From assembly GCF_039614845.1 (NCBI RefSeq), contig NZ_JBDIML010000004.1, positions 210,467 through 274,466 on the forward strand: a stretch of DNA of 64,000 nt. The letters run 5' to 3'. The notes beneath the pieces are model-generated. The model saw only the letters and a list, made by a program, of their open reading frames with translations, ran no database searches and had not been told where the DNA came from. Numbering within the stretch: the first letter of the stretch is position 1; each line of letters begins with the position of its first letter. Source of the stretch: Ornithinibacillus xuwenensis (GTDB taxonomy: Bacteria > Bacillota > Bacilli > Bacillales > Amphibacillaceae). The position numbers and the translations under genes are program-made. This document shows positions 60,205 through 64,000 of this stretch, piece after piece.

Positions 60205-60648
60205 GTGTCTGAAAAACGACTTCAAAAAGCAATTGATACTTTAAAAGAGTCAGGTGTCCGAATTACACCACAGCGTCATGCGGTGCTTGATTATCTTCTA
60301 AACGCAACCATTCACCCGACAGCTGATGATATTTATAAAGCACTCGAAGGAAACTTTCCTAATATGAGTGTTGCAACTGTTTACAATAATTTACGTGTTC
60401 TACGTGAAATTGGATTAGTTCGTGAATTGACATACGGTGATTCTTCAAGCCGATTTGAATGCAACCTAACTGAGCATTATCATATCATTTGTGAATCATG
60501 CGGAAAAATCGTTGATTTCCATTACCCATCATTAGATGAAGTGGAATCCTTGGCTCAAAAAGTAACAGGATTTAATGTCAGTCACCATCGAATGGAAGTA
60601 TACGGTACATGTGAAGAATGTCAGCAGCTTGAAACACAAAAACATTAA
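60205..60648 (+). CDS. perR: Peroxide-sensing repressor PerR
   Basis: 147-aa Fur-family regulator. Winged helix RITPQRHAVLDYL, NMSVATVYNNLRVL; structural zinc Cys pairs CESC and CEEC. With the GTG at 60205 as start the residue numbers equal those of B. subtilis PerR: metal ligands His37, His91, His93 and Asp104 are kept. Asp104 favours PerR over Fur. Position 85, Asp in B. subtilis, is Glu here and is followed by Cys86. AGGTG lies 6 nt before the GTG. ygzB lies further downstream, as in B. subtilis. Confidence 0.95.
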   Translation: MSEKRLQKAIDTLKESGVRITPQRHAVLDYLLNATIHPTADDIYKALEGNFPNMSVATVYNNLRVLREIGLVRELTYGDSSSRFECNLTEHYHIICESCGKIVDFHYPSLDEVESLAQKVTGFNVSHHRMEVYGTCEECQQLETQKH

Positions 60649-60656
60649 TATGAAAA

Positions 60657-60697
60657 AAGCCCTATTACATCCTGTCATGTAATAGGGCTTATTTTTA
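60657..60697. terminator. Terminator between convergent perR and pabB
   Basis: AAGCCCTATTACAT/ATGTAATAGGGCTT stem of 14 bp with T-rich tail; A-run on the opposite side. Confidence 0.92.
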
Positions 60698-62419
60698 TAT
60701 AAGCTTTACTTTAACCCATTCCTTCACGCTATTGATAAACCAAATGCTAGAGCAACTCCCTAGCTCCTCAACACGGATGACTCGCTCAGAGACTTTCCCA
60801 TCCTGCAATAAAGCCTCACGATACGTACCTGGAAGTAAGCCGCAGCTAACTGGTGGTGTGACGAACTTCCCATCTAGCTCTACCACGACATTCCCTTTGG
60901 TAAACTCGGTTATCTCTTCCTGTTCATTCCATAATAGGACATCAAATACATGTGGCGACTGCTTCAACACCTCTTCATAAAAAATGCGATTTGTTGTTTT
61001 GTGATAAAGAAAGATATTCGATTCCTGGATAGGATGCTTTGCCAGGGAGACATGTAACTCCTTCTCTTCAAAAACTTCTGGTACTGCTTCGATAGTAGTG
61101 GTTCCAATTCGAGATAGTAATACTCGAACCTTCCATTTCCCAGCTTTATACTGATTAGCTATTTCTAGAAGCTCTTCTTTTAAAGCTTGATGATCTAACG
61201 CGAAATTAAAATAGGAAGCGGAGTTTTGGATACGATTCAAATGGTTATCCAATACAAGATATTCCCCGTTAACTAATCCAATTGTTTCTAAAAGCTTAAA
61301 GTCCTGCTGTTTATTGCTTAGAATTTTTGCCTTTGTTAACACCTCAGCATACTCGTCCTTATCAGTGGAATCCCAGGTAATTCCGCCCCCAACACCATAG
61401 GTGGCATTGCCAGCATCATCGAGGATGACGGTTCGAATTGGAACATTAAAGATTGCTTCCATTTCAGGTGTGATAAACCCGATAGCACCACAATATACGT
61501 CACGAGGTGAGGTTTCTAATTCTTTAATAATTCTCATCGTGCTAATCTTCGGCGCTCCCGTAATGGAGCCACAAGGAAATAATGCCTGAAATACTTCGGT
61601 TATGCTTTTCGACTCATCAATATCTGCTGTAACGGTGGAGGTCATTTGATAGACAGTTGGATATTTCTCAATGGAAAATAGTTCGGGTACCTTCACCGTA
61701 CCCGGCTTGGCAATAACACCTAGATCATTGCGAAGTAAATCCACAATCATCACATTTTCTGCGCGATTCTTCTCCGAGTGATAGAGCCATTCCGCATTCT
61801 CCTTATCCTCGGTTGCGGTTCTACCTCTAGCAACCGTTCCTTTCATCGGCTTAGTGGTTACCTTTCCATCCTTTAAATGAAAGAATAATTCCGGTGAAGC
61901 GGATAATAGCCGGTGTCCCCCGATATCTAAATAGGCGCTATAATTGGCTGACTGCGAGCTAGCAAGCTGATGGTATAAACCTATTGCTTCGCCATTAAAT
62001 TGTGATTTCATTCGAATCGTATAATTAACTTGATATGTATCACCTTGTTCAATGTACGCTTTAATCTGATTAATGGCATTGTTGTAATCGGCGATAGTAG
62101 TATCAGGTTGCCACGCTGTTGCATGATAGCTCTCATGGTTTGGTAGTAGTCCATCTGTAGATGGGGAATCATAAATGCCAAACCAAAGTAGTGGTAATTG
62201 ATTATTCGCATGTACTTCCATGGCCGAATCAAATGCTGGTGCTGCTTCATAGGAAACAAAGCCAGCAGCATAAAAGCCTTGTTGAATCGCTTCTTGAACC
62301 TTTTCGAAGGCAGGAATGACCTGCTCCAGTTCAAAGGCTGTAATGATTTTGATTGGGTTACGAAATGTAGTTGGCTTTCCATTAAAATCAAAATGGAGCA
62401 TCGTATTATTCGTTCTCAT
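60695..62419 (-). CDS. pabB: Aminodeoxychorismate synthase component I fused to aminodeoxychorismate lyase (PabB-PabC)
   Basis: 574 aa, two enzymes in one chain. Residues ~1-360 are the chorismate-binding PabB part (TTKPMKGTVARGRT, FPCGSITGAPKIS, GVGGGITWDST). Residues ~375-574 are a PabC-like fold-type IV PLP lyase (VLDNHLNRIQNSA, EFTKGNVVV, GLLPGTYREAL). Together with PabA this yields p-aminobenzoate for folate. The start codon overlaps the pabA stop (ATGA), so synthesis is coupled. Confidence 0.93.
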   Translation of the reverse strand: MRTNNTMLHFDFNGKPTTFRNPIKIITAFELEQVIPAFEKVQEAIQQGFYAAGFVSYEAAPAFDSAMEVHANNQLPLLWFGIYDSPSTDGLLPNHESYHATAWQPDTTIADYNNAINQIKAYIEQGDTYQVNYTIRMKSQFNGEAIGLYHQLASSQSANYSAYLDIGGHRLLSASPELFFHLKDGKVTTKPMKGTVARGRTATEDKENAEWLYHSEKNRAENVMIVDLLRNDLGVIAKPGTVKVPELFSIEKYPTVYQMTSTVTADIDESKSITEVFQALFPCGSITGAPKISTMRIIKELETSPRDVYCGAIGFITPEMEAIFNVPIRTVILDDAGNATYGVGGGITWDSTDKDEYAEVLTKAKILSNKQQDFKLLETIGLVNGEYLVLDNHLNRIQNSASYFNFALDHQALKEELLEIANQYKAGKWKVRVLLSRIGTTTIEAVPEVFEEKELHVSLAKHPIQESNIFLYHKTTNRIFYEEVLKQSPHVFDVLLWNEQEEITEFTKGNVVVELDGKFVTPPVSCGLLPGTYREALLQDGKVSERVIRVEELGSCSSIWFINSVKEWVKVKLI

Positions 62420-62997
62420 GAAACATACTCCTTTTTAATTGAAAAAAAATTAGCTAATAATTGAAGGCCGCTTTCGGATAATATTGATTCAGGATGCCCT
62501 TGAATACCTTCTACAGGAAATGTTTTATGCCGAAGTGCCGCAATGTCACCTGATTCTGTTCTTGCACTAACCTCTAAACAATTAGGTAAATGTTCTGGAT
62601 CTACCATTAAAGAATGATAGCGCGTGATACCTAAAGGATTAGGTAAGTCGGTAAAGATTCCTTCTCCATCATGGTCAATAGAAGAAAGCTTGCCATGGGT
62701 AGGTGCTTTTGATTTGATAATCCTCCCACCAAATGCTTGGGCAATAATTTGATGTCCTAAGCATACACCGAGAATGGGAATCTCCTGATAGAAATGTTCT
62801 ACAACCTCCAAGCATATTCCAGCTGTATCTGGGTTGCCCGGTCCTGGTGAGATTAGAATATGGGATGGGTTGAGTGAACGGATTTCTTCTATTGTAAGTT
62901 CATCATGTCGTTTGACAGTTACTTCCTTATCAAGCTGGTAAATATATTGCACTAAGTTAAAGGTAAAGGAATCATAATTATCAATTACTAGTATCAT
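62416..62997 (-). CDS. pabA: Aminodeoxychorismate synthase glutamine amidotransferase PabA
   Basis: 193-aa class I amidotransferase. MILVIDNYDSFTFNLVQY, oxyanion SPGPGNP, nucleophile Cys in LGVCLGHQIIA and His/Glu in GIQGHPES. It supplies ammonia to PabB. It may also serve anthranilate synthase, as the amphibolic subunit does in B. subtilis, but no trp gene is here. GAGGCGAT precedes the ATG at 62997. Confidence 0.95.
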   Translation of the reverse strand: MILVIDNYDSFTFNLVQYIYQLDKEVTVKRHDELTIEEIRSLNPSHILISPGPGNPDTAGICLEVVEHFYQEIPILGVCLGHQIIAQAFGGRIIKSKAPTHGKLSSIDHDGEGIFTDLPNPLGITRYHSLMVDPEHLPNCLEVSARTESGDIAALRHKTFPVEGIQGHPESILSESGLQLLANFFSIKKEYVS

Positions 62998-63021
62998 GGA
63001 TATCGCCTCATTCTTTTCGTA

Positions 63022-63052
63022 AAAAAACATCTACCGAACGGCAGATGTTATT
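63022..63052 (-). terminator. Terminator of ygzB
   Basis: On the minus strand AACATCT-CCG/CGG-AGATGTT stem, then seven T. It separates ygzB from pabA. Confidence 0.9.
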
Positions 63053-63440
63053 TTGACTTGTTGTTTTGTTTTTCTTTGAGCTCTTTCTGGTATTTACGCG
63101 TATTGTATTTTTCGTCAAATTCTTTACCTTCAAGCGCTTTGTCAAGTGTCAATGGCTGCTTGCAATGCATACAAGCATCTACGCGTCCTAGCATTTTAGT
63201 TGGTTTTTCACAGGATGGGCATATAATGGGAACTGCTCTTGTCGATAGCATCCCAATCCACAAATAAACAACAGTACTAAGTACGATTGCGATAATTCCT
63301 AGTATGAAAAAGATTAGCATTACCCACTCGGTTTTCTTAAATAATAAACCAACGTACATTAATACAATTCCTGAAAAGATAAGTATTAAGGCAAAAGATC
63401 GGATTTTATTTATTTTACTTGAATAAACTAGTTGAGACAT
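63048..63440 (-). CDS. ygzB: UPF0295-family membrane protein YgzB
   Basis: 130 aa. Two hydrophobic helices (~16-33 and ~40-63), then a zinc-ribbon-like CPSC...CMHC pair and a basic tail. It lies next to perR and an rRNA operon in B. subtilis as well. GGAGGACAAAC before the ATG at 63440 fixes the start. Function unknown. Confidence 0.92.
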   Translation of the reverse strand: MSQLVYSSKINKIRSFALILIFSGIVLMYVGLLFKKTEWVMLIFFILGIIAIVLSTVVYLWIGMLSTRAVPIICPSCEKPTKMLGRVDACMHCKQPLTLDKALEGKEFDEKYNTRKYQKELKEKQNNKSK

Positions 63441-63721
63441 ACTGTTTGTCCTCCTTACTAAATACAATGTTAGTATAGCATATTTTCTTCTTATTTTAGA
63501 ATCGTTTTCACAGAACATGTGCATATTAGAGTCATATAAGTAGAAACAAGCTAGGTGCTAATCGAATAGGATACAGTGTCATCTGATTATATTTAACGAC
63601 AATTAATTAAATGAAAAAGATTATTGACTTTGGTTATATAACCGTGGTAAAGTTATATCCGTTGCTCAAATGAAACAACCATTTAGCGACAGTAGTTAGA
63701 AAAATATATAGCGAAATGCTG

Positions 63722-63751
63722 TTGACATCTAAAGCACAAACGTGATATATT
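63722..63751 (+). promoter_or_regulatory. rRNA operon promoter P1
   Basis: TTGACA at 63722, 18-nt spacer, TATATT at 63746. The -10 region GTGATATATT resembles the downstream promoter. Confidence 0.85.
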
Positions 63752-63811
63752 ATTAAAGTCGCTGATTTGAGAAGCGGTGAATGAATTAAAAAAGTCTTTC
63801 AAAAAAAGTTG

Positions 63812-63840
63812 TTGACATAATATAGGCAACGTGATATGAT
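63812..63840 (+). promoter_or_regulatory. rRNA operon promoter P2
   Basis: TTGACA at 63812, 17-nt spacer, TATGAT at 63835. It is 90 bp after P1, the usual tandem layout of Bacillus rrn promoters. Confidence 0.88.
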
Positions 63841-64000
63841 ATAAAAGTTGTCGCTAAAAAACAACAATGAAGATTTTGCTCCTTGAAAACTGAACAAAAC
63901 AACCAGTATGTCAAGAAAAAACATACCCTGTTTTTTCGATAAAAGAAATACAGAAGCTAGCGCTTCTTTGCTAAGAAACAACCTATAATTGATTGGTGTC
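63841..64000 (+). other. Leader of an rRNA operon (16S gene beyond the window)
   Basis: TGCTCCTTGAAAACTGAACA at 63880-63899 is the boxA-type leader sequence found before 16S and in spacers of Bacillaceae rrn operons. The hairpin AGAAGC/GCTTCT follows at about 63951. The start of 16S rRNA (GAGAGTTTGATC-like) is not reached. The stretch 63441-63720 upstream holds no gene; a further weak TTGACT lies at 63622. Confidence 0.88.

Noticed and set aside
1..64000. CRISPR array, prophage or integrated element
   Set aside because: No regularly spaced repeats, integrase, phage structural genes or attachment-site duplications were seen.

Overview
The window is an AT-rich chromosomal segment from a spore-forming, low-GC Gram-positive bacterium of the family Bacillaceae, most like the Oceanobacillus/Virgibacillus side. 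Evidence: B. subtilis-like gene content and order, S-box (SAM-I) riboswitches, CtsR, PerR and NiaR-type operators, a gamma-type SASP gene behind a sigma-G-like promoter, and tandem rRNA promoters at the right edge. There is no prophage, CRISPR array or complete insertion sequence. The genus is an inference.

Layout. 1-2.3 kb: 3' part of an Asp/Glu racemase gene, an orphan Imm63-type immunity gene and two unknown small genes. 2.4-8.7 kb: methionine metabolism, with mtnU and an hcxA-like dehydrogenase behind a minus-strand S-box, mtnE reading away from them, and metNPQ behind a second S-box. 8.8-16.2 kb: glutaminase, an SRAP protein, a sodium:solute symporter with a small membrane partner divergent from niaR, an AGCS symporter and yfkJIH. 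16.2-24.6 kb: a degenerate dispersed repeat, a PerR-box-controlled zosA-type ATPase, an ABC importer pair without an ATPase, yfkF, yfkD, a Na+/H+ antiporter-family protein and pdaA. 24.7-30.3 kb: mbcS, a small membrane protein, CtsR-controlled clpE and a secreted ComEC-like hydrolase. 30.4-39.8 kb: an envelope-stress-like block with two convergent GntR/ABC systems, each with a long palindromic operator, and an acyltransferase plus two-component operon. 39.8-49.1 kb: a DnaA-box cluster, then the yfhE/GNAT/yfhF/recX/yfhH/yfhP/mutY/sspE/ygaC/ygaD block. 49.2-55.0 kb: a second YidC, an attenuator-controlled phosphotransferase, a quinone-oxidoreductase/HxlR pair, a dispersed repeat and an ArsR/SRPBCC pair. 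55.1-64 kb: gsaB, a K+ channel, bcp, a sugar transferase, a hydroxyacid dehydrogenase, a cobalamin adenosyltransferase, perR, pabBC-pabA, ygzB and the leader of an rRNA operon whose 16S gene lies past the end.

How the parts relate. The two S-boxes tie methionine uptake to a branch that transaminates and reduces the methionine keto acid. PerR, encoded at 60.2 kb, probably controls zosA at 16.4 kb through a perfect Per box. The most novel-looking elements are RNA- or DNA-level: a leader with a tRNA-like T-arm and a terminator that contains the Shine-Dalgarno sequence before a GNAT gene (40.8-41.0 kb), a leader-peptide attenuator before a phosphotransferase gene (50.4-50.7 kb), a cluster of DnaA boxes away from any dnaA gene (39.9-40.06 kb), and a NiaR-like palindrome that makes the adjacent symporter a candidate transporter of an NAD precursor.
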